From positions 62,001-126,000 of the forward strand of contig JAIVFJ010000185.1 of the NCBI GenBank assembly GCA_025765615.1: a DNA stretch of 64,000 nucleotides. The letters are read 5' to 3'. Numbering within the stretch: the stretch's first letter is position 1; each line of letters starts with the position of its first letter. Both the position numbers and the translations under genes were made by a program. This document shows, piece after piece, positions 10,740 to 21,213 of this stretch. Source of the DNA: Zopfochytrium polystomum. Taxonomy: Eukaryota; Chytridiomycota; Chytridiomycetes; Chytridiales; Chytridiaceae. The notes below the pieces were generated by a model, which was not told the origin of the DNA, searched no databases, and saw only the letters and a list, made by a program, of their open reading frames with translations.

Positions 10740-12666
10740 CTGATAACACAATTATGGTGTTGAAGTTGAATTGTAGATTGCGGCTGAAGGCTGCAAATGT
10801 AGCTACAGCTTTGCCGCTATCAGGTAGCAGTGATGTAAAATTCACAAACCACGTGAATAGTGTTGACAATGAGTAGATTCGCAGCCGAATAGCAGCAGCT
10901 TTGCCGCCCCTATATTAGTCGCAAGCGAAGGCAAGAGCGAGGGATAAAAATTTGTTGGGTATCTCCAGCCTAGCTCAATTACGTACACCTGCAGTTTTTG
11001 CCAGGAATAATTTTGCTCCATTTTGACACGTGACATATTTGTGTAATGCAGCATTTTATGCTTTATTATTGTTGCACATATGGGCGAGTTATGGTTGCCC
11101 ATTGCAAATCTCGCGGCCCCTCGATCGACATTTTCTCGAATAAATAATGCGATAATTCGAACGAGCACTGGGTCCCTCAAGGGTTGGTTATTCAATTCGG
11201 AACCAGGGCAGTGTGGCCTATGATTTTTTTATTTTTTTAATTTTTTTTAAATATAGACGAGGGGGGCGTGCGGATTGGTCTGCTTGTTGTTGACGCTTTG
11301 GACAAAAACAACGCCAGAATTCGAAGCCATTCCGGGTCGATGCATTTCGGCACCGCGGCTTTGGCTGCGACGGCGACTGCGACAACGACGACGTCGACTG
11401 ACCTGCAAGCGCTTGCACCGAGCATTGCTCTTGTTCGCCAACCTGGTGGATGGTGAGTTCTTCGGGGCGCTTGTGTGGGTCGCCGCCGCCGCCGCCGCCG
11501 CCGAGGACGAGGATCATCCAGCGACTCGGTGAGTCACGTTGTTGTTTGCTTTGCTATGTTGTTGTCGTTGTGTCTCACCAGGGGCGGTCGGTCATGTGTG
11601 CCTGTCTGTCTATCGGTCTGTCTGTCCATCTGCCTGTCTGTCTGCCTCTTTGCATGTCCCTTTTATAATCTCCCTCCCTCTCTGACCGCCGGTTTCCGTC
11701 CATGCTCGCTTTCCTTTTGCCGTGCAGGCTGCCGGCGCCGAACGTTCCTTTGGTCCCTTCCCCCCCGTACAGGATTATGATTATGCCCGCCGCCGCTGAT
11801 TGGACGACGCGTCCCGACATGAATGTGCTATAACTGTGGTGTCTGCTGCTTCCCTTCTGAACAGAACCAATCAGCAGCAGCTATTTGTTGTTGCATTTTT
11901 GCTTCTGTTTCCCCTTCACTTTTTTTTGAACCTTTTGTTTCACACAACATTGTTTGCTTTTTTGTTGGTTCCGCATTCACCTGTTTTTGAATGGCATTTA
12001 TTTTTTTCTGTTCCCTTGTCTTTATATTTGTTTGTCTTTATTAAGAGCCCGTTCAATGCTGGAGCCCGTGGTGGCTGTTTGCCCGATTTGGAACTTGTGT
12101 GGGGTAGTGGATTCATTGTATTTTCAACAAAAATGGATTATTTATTTGCTTGCGGCCCACCATGCAACGCGTGACTGCCCGGCGCATGGGGCGCAGAACC
12201 AGAGACAGGAGGGAGATAGAGAGAGAGAGAGAGAGAGTGAGAGAGAGAGAGAGAGAAAGACAAAAAATATCCATGGTTGCCCAAACGAAGGAAGACAAAA
12301 CAAGCACAGTTGAGGGTCGCCGTGGAACCACTTTCATTGCAATTTTATTTTCTTTCTTTTCTCTTCTTTCTCACACGAAATAGAGCAGCAGCACCAATCA
12401 CCGGGCTCCTCCAATCTCGCTTTTCCTCTGTCTCCTGCCTCTGTCTGCGGGCGAGCATGGCGGCGGCGGCGTCAGCGGTGGCGGCGGCGGCTGAGGGGGC
12501 AGCGGTGTTGGCTCGCCTCGATGGCCTCGGCAACCACTACCACCGTCGAAGAGGGGCGTCGGCAGCGACGGCAGCAGCAGCAGCAGCAGCAGCAACAGGA
12601 GGGGAAGTTGGAGGAGGAGGGCGATGGCGGCGGCGCCGCCGACGGCGCACTGCCCCCCACTTCACG
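10740..12666. other. Gene-free upstream region of the membrane-protein gene
   Basis: The first ~450 bases are degenerate repeat resembling 5990-6340. A GC-rich stretch from about 11260 holds a GCC-trinucleotide run (11480-11502) and a CTGT-type tract (11598-11645). An (AG)n tract lies at 12205-12262. Part of 11.3-12.66 kb is probably promoter and 5' untranslated region. No convincing coding exon was found. Confidence 0.45.
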
Positions 12667-14772
12667 ATGGCAAGACCACCCCCCTCATTTCCCTCCAACC
12701 GCTTCCGACTAGTCACCCCTCTGGTCGCTGTCCTTGCAGCCGCCGCATGCCTAACAACAACAACAACAACAACAACACCATCATCGTCGTCGTCCTCCTC
12801 CTCAATCATCGCCCTGGCCCGAGCCCATCGGGTTTTCGCCGCCTCTGCCGCCGTCCCAAACGAGCATAATGGCGTCGAACTCGCGCGGCGGCAGTTTGCC
12901 ATGATCGACTCAACTACCTCTTTCGCCGTCACCACAAGCACCGTCCCCACCGCCCCTCCGGGCCGAGACCGAACTACCACTTCTCCTTCATCTGTTGTCT
13001 CTTCACCCGCCGTCAAGTCGTCATCGCCTAATCCAGATTCGACAGACGCGTCGGCCACCACAACCAGTAGTAATACGTCACCCAGCCCAGCACCCAACAC
13101 CTCCACCACTCGCACCTCCTCCTCCGCGTCGACTTCCACAACGACCACATTCGACCGTCAGCCGGTTTTTCTCTCCGTTGTGCCCATCCCCGCTGATAAT
13201 GCTCCAGCCACCACCAGCTCGACTCCGAGCAGCGGCGGCGGCGGAGGCGGCGGCGGCGCGCAACCATTGCCATCTTCTCGACTCCCGGCCACTGTCACTC
13301 AATCCAATGAACCAAGTCCGACCGCGACAGCAGGAGAGACGACGGCTACCGCAAGCCCGAGCACATCCAATGCGGTTTGGCCCGTCGCCGTCATTCCTCC
13401 GAACGCCGGGAACGAGGATCCTCTTGTGCAGTCTTCAGCCAGCGCAAGCCAGACAAAACAATCCGCCTCCTCCGACACGTCATCTCCCACTGTAATTAAC
13501 CCAACATCGCCCGTTGTGCCTCCGGATTCGGGACCGGATCCGGAGCCTGGAGCTACCCCGACCCCAACGGGAACCGCCCCCGCCCAGTCAGCGGCGTCTG
13601 CCGTCTCAAACGTGGTTGTGGGCGCAGTTGCAGGGACGTTGGCCACCGTGCTGCTCGGCGTTTTGCTCCTGGTTGTGATGCGGCGGCGGAAATCGCTGTC
13701 GAGCGCGTATGGACGGTCGAAAAAAGGATTCGAGCGGTTCGACCAAGACCAAGGACCTCATCCTCTTGCTGCTGGATCTTCTCCTCATCACGACATGTTT
13801 TCGGTGGCCGTTGACAGCGAAGCCGACCGGATCAAGGACAACTCCTCCTTGCCGCCGTTAAAACCCAACAGCTTTGAACGGCTGTTTTCCCCGCCCGTCA
13901 TTGCTAGGTCTGTTTTTGTTGGACCGACCGCGGTCGGTGCAGCGTTTGGGAAGCTGCCGAAAGATGGCACGCTCGCCGCGGCTGGCGCCGATAGCTCTCA
14001 TTTTGTTCCATCGACCGCGCCGGATGAGAGTTTCCTCGGCCGCATCATTCCGTCCGACTCGATGCCGGCGCCGTCCGCCGGACTGGGCTCGCCGGTGCCA
14101 ACGTTGCACCCCCACGAGGACTTGGTGCTGGCGGAACTGTACGCCGAGTGGTCCGAATCGTTTTCACGCGGTTCGACGGGACCTTTGGTGTCGGGCGACG
14201 TCCACGGCGCCGCCGCACCAAAGGAAACCGGCCGGTCGAACTCGGAGTCGCTCGAAATCTCGGAGTTTGTGGAACTGTTTGAATCACAATTGGACGACTC
14301 GGGAAGCGACGGAGCGTCGGACCATTTTGCCGCTGCCGCCGGTGCTTCCGGCGTCTCGACAACGGCTATCCTTGAACGTGGAGCGCCTCGAGCCACGACG
14401 ACGACGGCGACGCAAGCGCCATTGGCTGGCTTCCAATCGCAGCAGGCCCACCTCCGACAATTCGATTTAGACGTCAACGACGTAATCCCATCATCGTCCT
14501 CGTCCCATTCTCCATTCCAGTTGCACCACCGCATCGCCGCCGAGCTCAAGAGGCAGCAGCAGCACGCGCCGATCCGCCCCAGCCCCTTGCGCAGGGTCGT
14601 GGTGGCCGCAACGCCGTCTATCCGATCTGCGCAGAGCGCCTCGGAAAGCGAGCAGTCGTCCACGAACCCCGCCGAACGGTCCGCCTCCGCGCTGTCCGGC
14701 TCGTCGAGCTGGACGGACAATCTTAGTCAATGTAGCGATGACACTTTGGTTCTTAAGGATGACCCGCAATAG
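12667..14772 (+). CDS. Mucin-like single-pass membrane protein, possible cell-surface sensor
   Basis: An uninterrupted frame of 701 aa. I place the start at 12667 because MARPPPSFPSNRFRLVTPLVAV opens a good secretion signal (basic residues, then a hydrophobic core to about residue 32). The frame stays open further upstream, but that part is Ala/Gly/Arg low complexity. Residues ~35-310 are dominated by Ser, Thr and Pro, as in heavily O-glycosylated ectodomains. One membrane segment (VVVGAVAGTLATVLLGVLLL, residues ~316-337) is followed at once by MRRRK, a stop-transfer signal that puts the ~360-residue C-terminal tail in the cytoplasm. The tail has acidic and Ser-rich stretches but no domain I recognise. 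The layout resembles fungal wall-stress and Msb2-type sensors; sequence homology is not shown. An AATAAA lies at 15118. Confidence 0.7.
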   Translation: MARPPPSFPSNRFRLVTPLVAVLAAAACLTTTTTTTTPSSSSSSSSIIALARAHRVFAASAAVPNEHNGVELARRQFAMIDSTTSFAVTTSTVPTAPPGRDRTTTSPSSVVSSPAVKSSSPNPDSTDASATTTSSNTSPSPAPNTSTTRTSSSASTSTTTTFDRQPVFLSVVPIPADNAPATTSSTPSSGGGGGGGGAQPLPSSRLPATVTQSNEPSPTATAGETTATASPSTSNAVWPVAVIPPNAGNEDPLVQSSASASQTKQSASSDTSSPTVINPTSPVVPPDSGPDPEPGATPTPTGTAPAQSAASAVSNVVVGAVAGTLATVLLGVLLLVVMRRRKSLSSAYGRSKKGFERFDQDQGPHPLAAGSSPHHDMFSVAVDSEADRIKDNSSLPPLKPNSFERLFSPPVIARSVFVGPTAVGAAFGKLPKDGTLAAAGADSSHFVPSTAPDESFLGRIIPSDSMPAPSAGLGSPVPTLHPHEDLVLAELYAEWSESFSRGSTGPLVSGDVHGAAAPKETGRSNSESLEISEFVELFESQLDDSGSDGASDHFAAAAGASGVSTTAILERGAPRATTTTATQAPLAGFQSQQAHLRQFDLDVNDVIPSSSSSHSPFQLHHRIAAELKRQQQHAPIRPSPLRRVVVAATPSIRSAQSASESEQSSTNPAERSASALSGSSSWTDNLSQCSDDTLVLKDDPQ

Positions 14773-15117
14773 AGCCAAACAAAACACCCCTTCGACAAAA
14801 AAAAAAAAAAAAAAAAAGAAAACAAAAGATGAAGTATTATCGATTTATCAGTGTTGCGCCTTTTTCTTTTTGCGTTGTTCGTTTTCCCTTGTCTACAAAC
14901 CCACCCTTCCCACTTCCCAATCCCCAATCCGACGTCTCCTCCACCGCCCCATCCTATGCTTTCCGCCCCCTCACCCCTTCCCCTCCACTTTCCGCTCCAG
15001 CAGCAGTATTCAGCTCGCACAGGGTGACCCTTGTAACCCTAGCCATCTCTTCATTCATTATTCGTGGCGTTTTTCTTCTTTTTTTCCCCTTTTTTTTGAT
15101 CAATGTTTCGGTGGTCA

Positions 15118-15123
15118 AATAAA
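15118..15123 (+). terminator. AATAAA polyadenylation signal
   Basis: Canonical signal 346 bases after the stop codon of the membrane-protein gene, preceded by T-rich sequence. Confidence 0.45.
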
Positions 15124-16983
15124 CACAACGACGCCCAGAAGGGGGACGGCTTTTGCTTTCACCTTGTAAAATAGGACGCCCATGTACAGTAAATGCCTTT
15201 TTTTTCTTTTTTTCCTCTCTTTTTCTTGTTGGCAAGGCGATCTTCTATCTATCCGGGGCTATCAATTTGGGGACGGGGCTTCAATGCCTACACGGAGATC
15301 TCAGGTATAAAGTCTAAATCTTACGCGGGGGGGCTCCCAGTTCTCCAGTTTTCCAAGGCGTTATCAGCCCGCGCAGTCGAACCGACAGCTTTTCCCAACA
15401 TCCCAAGTCGTTAGGAGTGTGTGCGACAGGCGTGCGACAAATCCCAGCAGAAATAAAGCATCCCAAGCTCGATAGCCCGATAACAAGCTTCACACTTTTG
15501 CAAACTCAGCTAAAACCCTCCCCTCCCCGGGGTGCGCTCTGTCAAAAAGAAGACAGGTATGCAAGCTGTCCCCTTGTAACGCTCTCCAAAACCTAAACAC
15601 AGTCGTGAAATCCCCACCCGATCCGAGACTCTGCTGGGTTGATACGGATCCGTCCAAAGAAAAGCAGAGCAAACAGTGTTTTGCTCAACAAACGGTCATT
15701 TTTGGAAGGGCACTCTCAAGGGCAACACAAAGAGAAGAGGGCAGCGGGGAGGTTCTATCTTGTGGAACCTATTCTCAAACACAACAGGATTGGTTAGTAG
15801 CGACCGGACAGACAGGGCGTGGCCAGCGCCCCTCGTTTCAAGGGTGCTGAGGAATCTCGTCGTCGGCGGTCCCAGCGACGGGAACAAACAGTAGCCAAAT
15901 GGTGGGACATACAGGTCGCGGCCCGCGACCAAGGAACCATCGTCGTCGATGGAAAAGCAGGGCATGGGGCCGGGGAGGACGAGACGGACAGGGTGCGACC
16001 TAGCACCCCTCGTCGCCTGGAAGATGAGAGGCTGTTGTTGTTGCCAACGACGACAGGGGAGAGAGACGGGAGTTGGCTATGTAGGGCATCCTGTGTGCTG
16101 GATTATCCATACGCACCTCGGTTGTGGGCAGAGGTGTAAGGCTATGCCTCAATTATCTTACAAAAAATTTAAACCACGACCCAGCCCCGTTCCCAAATTT
16201 TCGATGTGGCTTGAGAAAGCGAGTTCTCGTTATCCGTGCGACATTCCCAAGTGATACTGACAATTCTGTTTGGCTGCGCCACAACCAACGTCCCCAAACG
16301 AAACTTCTCGCTCCTTATTGGTTCCAATTCTCACATGTTGTGAAGCCTGATGGGGAGGCACGAAAAGAAGAAGCATTCACTGACGGTGTGGGCCAGCAGA
16401 TTGTGGTGTCGAGCGACACAAAACCATCATACAACCAATCTTGGCGTTAAACGCTGCAAACAGCCGTCTTCTTCCCTCAACGCGCTGCGCTGCCGCGTCC
16501 CCGCATCTCCGGCAAGCCGCCCGATGCCAGCCGTTGTCCATTCGCGACAGCGAGGACGGCTTTGGCCCGTGCGCAGGAACAAACCGCACAAAACAGACCG
16601 CGAAGCCAAGTAACGGTTGATTCTGACGAAGCCTTCTCGCCCCGCTCGCTTGGTATCGGTCAAAGGTCAGTCATGCGGCCACATGAATAGAACGTGGAAT
16701 GGCTGGCGTCATCCTCACCGCCGACCTCAACTTCAGAGGCGCTTTGTTTGTCTGCTTCCGGAAGTCACTTGGTCGACGGGCGCTCGGGACGGCTCTTTCG
16801 GCCCGAAGGGTGCTCGGAGAGGTGAGGCAGAGAGAGAGAGTGTGTGTGTGTGTGTATGTGTGTGTGTGTCTGTGTGCAACGCGTGACAGGCCGAGCCACC
16901 GAGAGACAGACAGGCAGACAGACAGACAGACAGATTGAAGAAGGCGAGACACACACGTGGAAGCAAGCAAGCCAAGCCAAGAA
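15124..16983. other. Intergenic region with a diverged R3 repeat and microsatellites
   Basis: No gene is seen. About 15710-16090 is a diverged copy of the R3 repeat at 6600-6845. A (TG)n tract lies at 16838-16872 and a GACA-type tract at 16905-16935, both just upstream of the decarboxylase start. The immediate upstream sequence presumably holds that gene's promoter. Confidence 0.5.
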
Positions 16984-19564
16984 ATGTCACTGCAGATACT
17001 GGTGCGGCCTGGTTCGGCAGCGACGAGGATAACCGCGACCACAACGGCGACGGCAACGACGACATCGACGATAAGATCATCATCATCATCATCATCATCA
17101 CGTGGCGACGCCGCCGCCGTCGCCGCCGCTGCCGTCACCGCCAGGAGGAGCGTCACTGCGATCTACTACGAACCGCTGCCAAGAATAAGGTCTTCTCCTC
17201 GAATCCGTTTCCTGCCCGCTGCCTCTCGTCGGTCCTTTTCCTCGTCGGCCTCCACCTCCACCTCCTCCTCCTCATCGCACAGCCCCCCAAATCTCTCCTC
17301 GGAGATCGTCGCCGCGTACTGGGCCGCCGTCATGAAGTCCACAAAGGACCCGGACTTTGACCTCGCCCCGGCCTTTGCCCGCGTCGACCCCTTTTCGTCC
17401 TCCGACGACGACGCCTCCATCCGCGACCTCCTCGATCGCGCCACCCGCGCGTCCCGCCGCTCCGCCGGCGACCTCTACCCGCAGCTCCTCGCCCGCCACT
17501 GCCTCGAATTTTACGACGCCCTCGACCTCGATGACGGCCGCCGCAGGTTCCTGCACATCCTCGCTAGGGACTTTGGCGTCAGCCGCGATCGCGTCGTCGA
17601 CAGAGCCAAGGCCGTCATCGCCGCTGCCGCCGTTATCGACGGCGGTGGTGGTGGTGGTGCGGAGGGTGCCGACGAAACTCCATCGCCGAGGGCTGCGCTC
17701 AAGGCCGAGCAGGCCTTAAGGGATGCCCTCGTACCCGCATACCAGCAGTTTTTCGTCAACGTAGGGCAGCTGCCGAACGGCGTCGCCTTCTTGCTCAAAA
17801 TGCGCGCGGACGTGCTGGTATTCAGAACTCGATCGAAAGCGTTGACTGTGACTTTAATCGAATAATGAATTCCCAACAAATATCCACGCCAAACACAGAC
17901 ACTCCTCGCCAAACAACCGTCCTCGCCATCAGCACCCTACCTCCGTGCCATCGACGACACGCTCAAGTCACTTCTCCAATCACTTTTCGCAATGAGCCAA
18001 CTCGACCTCGCCCGCATCACCTGGACGTCGCCCGCCGCGGTCCTCGAAAAGGTACGTTTGACTGAACGCCCGTACCGCCAGTTACACCTGCCGCTCCTAT
18101 CCGTTTTCCCCCCCTCGATATCTCAAAGATTATCAAATACGAAGCCGTCCACGCCATCCCTTCGTGGCAGGACCTGAAACAGCGCCTCGGCCCCGGCCGC
18201 CTCTGCTACGCTTTTTTCCACCGCGAGCTGCCCACCGAGCCGCTCACGTTCATCGAGGTCGCGCTCCTCAAGGAGATTGAGTGGAACGTCCACCGCATCA
18301 TCACGGACCCGGACCCGCTGGACGTGTCGAGCGAGTTCCGCGTCGCCGTGTTTTACTCGATTTCGTCGACGCAGAGGGGACTGGCTGGCGTCGATCTGGG
18401 AAACTTGTGAGCGTCGTCGTCCTCTTCTGCCCGCCCCCCTTGATTTCTTTTTGCGTTACTCGATGGGGGACTTGCGGCGCGTTTGCCGCCTTACCACGAA
18501 AAATCTCCCCACTAAAAACAATACCCGGCAAAACTTGTATGAAATACAGCCTCATTAAACGAGTCGTCAAAGAAATCCAAGCGCTCCATCCTACCGTCAC
18601 GACTTTCTGCACCCTGTCGCCCATCCCGGGCTTCCGCACGTGGCTCGACACGCGCCTCCGTCTTCCAAACGGAGTCGAGACGCTCCTCCTTCCCGACGAA
18701 GCCGACGCCTTGACGCGGAAGGTGCCGGGATCAGCGGCGCCCATCTCGGCGCTGCAGGTGAGAACTGCAGGAGGGAGGAAGGAAGCGATAAATTCGGGGC
18801 GTACTAAATTCTGTCGACGCTCTTGCTCGCATACAGACCCTGCTCGCTGAAGAGGATTGGCACGCGCGACCAGAGTCAGCAGAGTTTTTGAAGCCCATCG
18901 TCACGCGGCTGTGCGCCCAGTACGTTCTCCTCGAGAAAAAACGGTCGTTTGCACTTGACCCTGTCGGTGAGCGGTCCTTTCCCCAGAAACTTTGGTGTTT
19001 TTCGTTCGCCGCACCTTGCCACTCGCGATGGCAGCTTTCAACTGTGCGCGCGTTTCCCAAACACCTGACAACCCCCGCGCGTTCCCCTTCCTCCAATGCC
19101 GACAGCAAACTTCCACATCCGCAACGGCGCCTGCGTACACCGCTTAAACTGGCTCGGCGACGTGTCTGGTTCGTACCATCACTCCTGGTTTTTTTTTTTT
19201 TTTTTCCCCCCCGAAGCATTTCTCGGAGTTCTTTTTTCCCCTGAAACAAACCCCACCACCATTTCTTTCCATTTTTTTTTTTGCACCCCCCCCGCGACGC
19301 GGCCGCGTGCCAGCCAAAGGCCTCACGCAGTCCTACGGCCTCATGATCAACTACGTGTACCTCCTTCCGCACATCGAGCGCAACAACCAGGCGTACCTCC
19401 TCGACGGCACCATCCCCGTCGTCGAGCCGGTCTCGTCTACCCTGCGGTGGGCGTGCCAGGCCGCGGCCGCCGGTGGAGCGGCCGCGGCGCGGGTGAAGCG
19501 CGTCGGTGCCGAGAAGGAGGAGGCCGCCGCTGTTGGGAGCCCCGGAAGTGTGGGGAAGCTGTGA
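16984..19564 (+). CDS. MLYCD: Malonyl-CoA decarboxylase
   Basis: The enzyme converts malonyl-CoA to acetyl-CoA and CO2, removing malonyl-CoA from mitochondria or peroxisomes and so favouring fatty-acid oxidation. Joining 16984-17817, 17899-18051, 18129-18406, 18550-18757, 18837-18966, 19106-19168 and 19314-19564 gives 638 aa in one frame. Family hallmarks in order are GPGRLCYAFFH, VFYSISSTQRGL, LGNFLIKRVVKEIQ, TLSPIPGF, ANFHIRNGA and LMINYVY. The Ser of LSPIPGF and the His of NFH correspond to the catalytic pair known from the human enzyme. Human MLYCD is 493 aa; the excess here is a Ser/Ala/Thr-rich N-terminal extension of ~110 residues, possibly a mitochondrial presequence, and a Gly run. 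The protein ends in GKL, a weak match to the peroxisomal PTS1 (human ends SKL). Intron 6 uses the donor GTTCGT. The first ATG in frame is at 16984. Confidence 0.93.
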
Positions 19565-20804
19565 GCGGTACCTGCCACCGTGTCTGATTCCGCTCTTTCG
19601 GCGGTTTTTTGCGGTTACACTTTGACGCCCCAAACGAAAATGCAACCTCCTTTTGCGTGTCAGCTTTACCGCAGCGGGCAGCTTTTTTTGTTTCTTCGAA
19701 GCAGCACAAATCTTCCACGACGATTGCCGTGGGCCCACAGGCAAAGAAAAAAAAATTTTTTTTTTACTTCTCTTCCTTTGGGTTTTTTCCACGCTATTTG
19801 CGTATCGGTGGAAGGACAAAAGAAAGGTTCCGAAGCCTTGCGCGGTAGTGGGCTGTTTGGAGGGTGCGGTTTGACGCTTGCGCGAACAGAAAGAGCGGCA
19901 TGGCGCAACCGCAAAGACAAACGCGCACACGCACACACACACAAAACATGGAGACTCACACGAGGAGAGAGAGAGAGAGAGAGAGCGCGACGGAGACAGC
20001 CTGATTGTGCGTTGGTTGTGAGCCTGTGTGTGTGCGGAAGTAACAGTGAGTTGCTATCGTTCCAACGCCGCACAGAAAAAGGTAAAATTTTCCTTTTTTC
20101 TTTTCTCGTTTTGGGTGTTGCGTTCGATAGTCCAGGCTTCCGTCGGTTACTCACTCGGATTCCCATCTCTCTGAAGGTTCCACCAGTATCACAGCTCCCT
20201 CTCTCTCTCTCTCTTTCTCATTCTCGTTCCAACTACTCTTCCGACCGAGTCTGGTGTGCTCCACGCACTTGCCTCCCCCTCCCTTAAATTTCCGATTTTG
20301 GGCTGCAGAAAGGCCACCACCTGCCATCTTCTTTGCCTTTTTTGGGCTGAAAGGGACAAAAAGGGTTGTATAGTATTTATCGCAAACTTCCTTTTACGGG
20401 GCGAATGCGCGCTAGCCCACGTGTTTTTTTTTTTCTTTCTTTCTTTTCTTTTTCTTTTTTTCTTTTCAGTTTGCTGCAAAAAATTATGGCTGTGCTGTGC
20501 TGGCTGGGAATTGATTTTGTGGCGAGAGGTCTGTCCGAAATGACGACACACACGCTGAGCAGCAGGTTCTTTTTTTGGCTGTTTTTTTTTTTTTGTTCCA
20601 GTATTTCTTTCTTGTGTTTGTCTCCTCCACCTTGCTTGCGAACAATCGCGAAATCTCTTGCCATCAAAGAAAAAAATCCAGCCAACCAAATTCCCCAAAA
20701 GGGCACAGATTGCGGCAGCATGAATTTTCTGCGGATCGCAGAGCAACGCTGCCTCCGAAGAATTCGGAGGCTGGCAGCCGCAGACAGACTCAACGTGGAC
20801 AGAA

Positions 20805-20836
<32 letters not shown>

Positions 20837-20940
20837 CGACAGACATACAGACAGAGAGACCGACAGACAGACCAACAGGAAGACCTCTATCTTCGAAAGG
20901 AGACAAAAAAAAACACATACTCACACCAAAAACGCGCAGC
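19565..20940. other. Intergenic region, low complexity
   Basis: No gene is seen. It holds long A and T runs, an AG tract near 19965-19985, a CT tract near 20202-20220, and a GACA-type repeat at 20805-20875. The 3' end of the decarboxylase transcript and the promoter of the protease gene must lie here. Confidence 0.5.
20805..20875. repeat. (GACA)n-type microsatellite
   Basis: Roughly 15 imperfect GACA units just upstream of the TATA box of the protease gene. Confidence 0.85.
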
Positions 20941-20945
20941 CAGTG

Positions 20946-20953
20946 TATAAATA
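20946..20953 (+). promoter_or_regulatory. TATA box of the protease gene
   Basis: TATAAATA lies 268 bases before the start codon at 21214, in an otherwise GC-rich setting, with no other gene between. Confidence 0.5.
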
Positions 20954-21213
20954 CCCAAGGACAGAGAAAATTGCTATACAGAGCAACCGCCGCTGGACCC
21001 GACCCGACAGCGACCGGAAGCAGCAAGGCAAGTCCGCCCCGAACGCGAAACGATCCACGCCGGCCACCAAACCACCCCACCCACCAAAGAGCAGAGGCCG
21101 CTTGCTCTCTCGCCGTGCAACTAACCCCTCCGCCCCCCCCGTTACTCTTTCAGAGAGAGAGGGTTGAACAAGCTACCCCACCCCGCAAGCACTAGAGGAA
21201 AAGATATAGAAAA

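Larger units (their letters stand above)
7840..10740. repeat. Duplicated non-coding unit U, copy 2
   Basis: Partner of 3261-5900 and in the same orientation. It contains the same two tRNA-like segments and the same terminal block. It is interrupted at about 10028-10490 by an LTR-like segment that copy 1 lacks, which suggests the insertion came after the duplication. Confidence 0.8.

Noticed and set aside
12277..12666. N-terminal extension of the mucin-like protein to 831 residues
   Set aside because: The extra 130 residues are Ala/Gly/Arg low complexity and would bury the signal peptide that begins at 12667.
18731..19942. A 403-codon minus-strand frame opposite the decarboxylase
   Set aside because: It lies antisense to well-supported exons 5-7 of malonyl-CoA decarboxylase, and its translation is low complexity and unlike any family.
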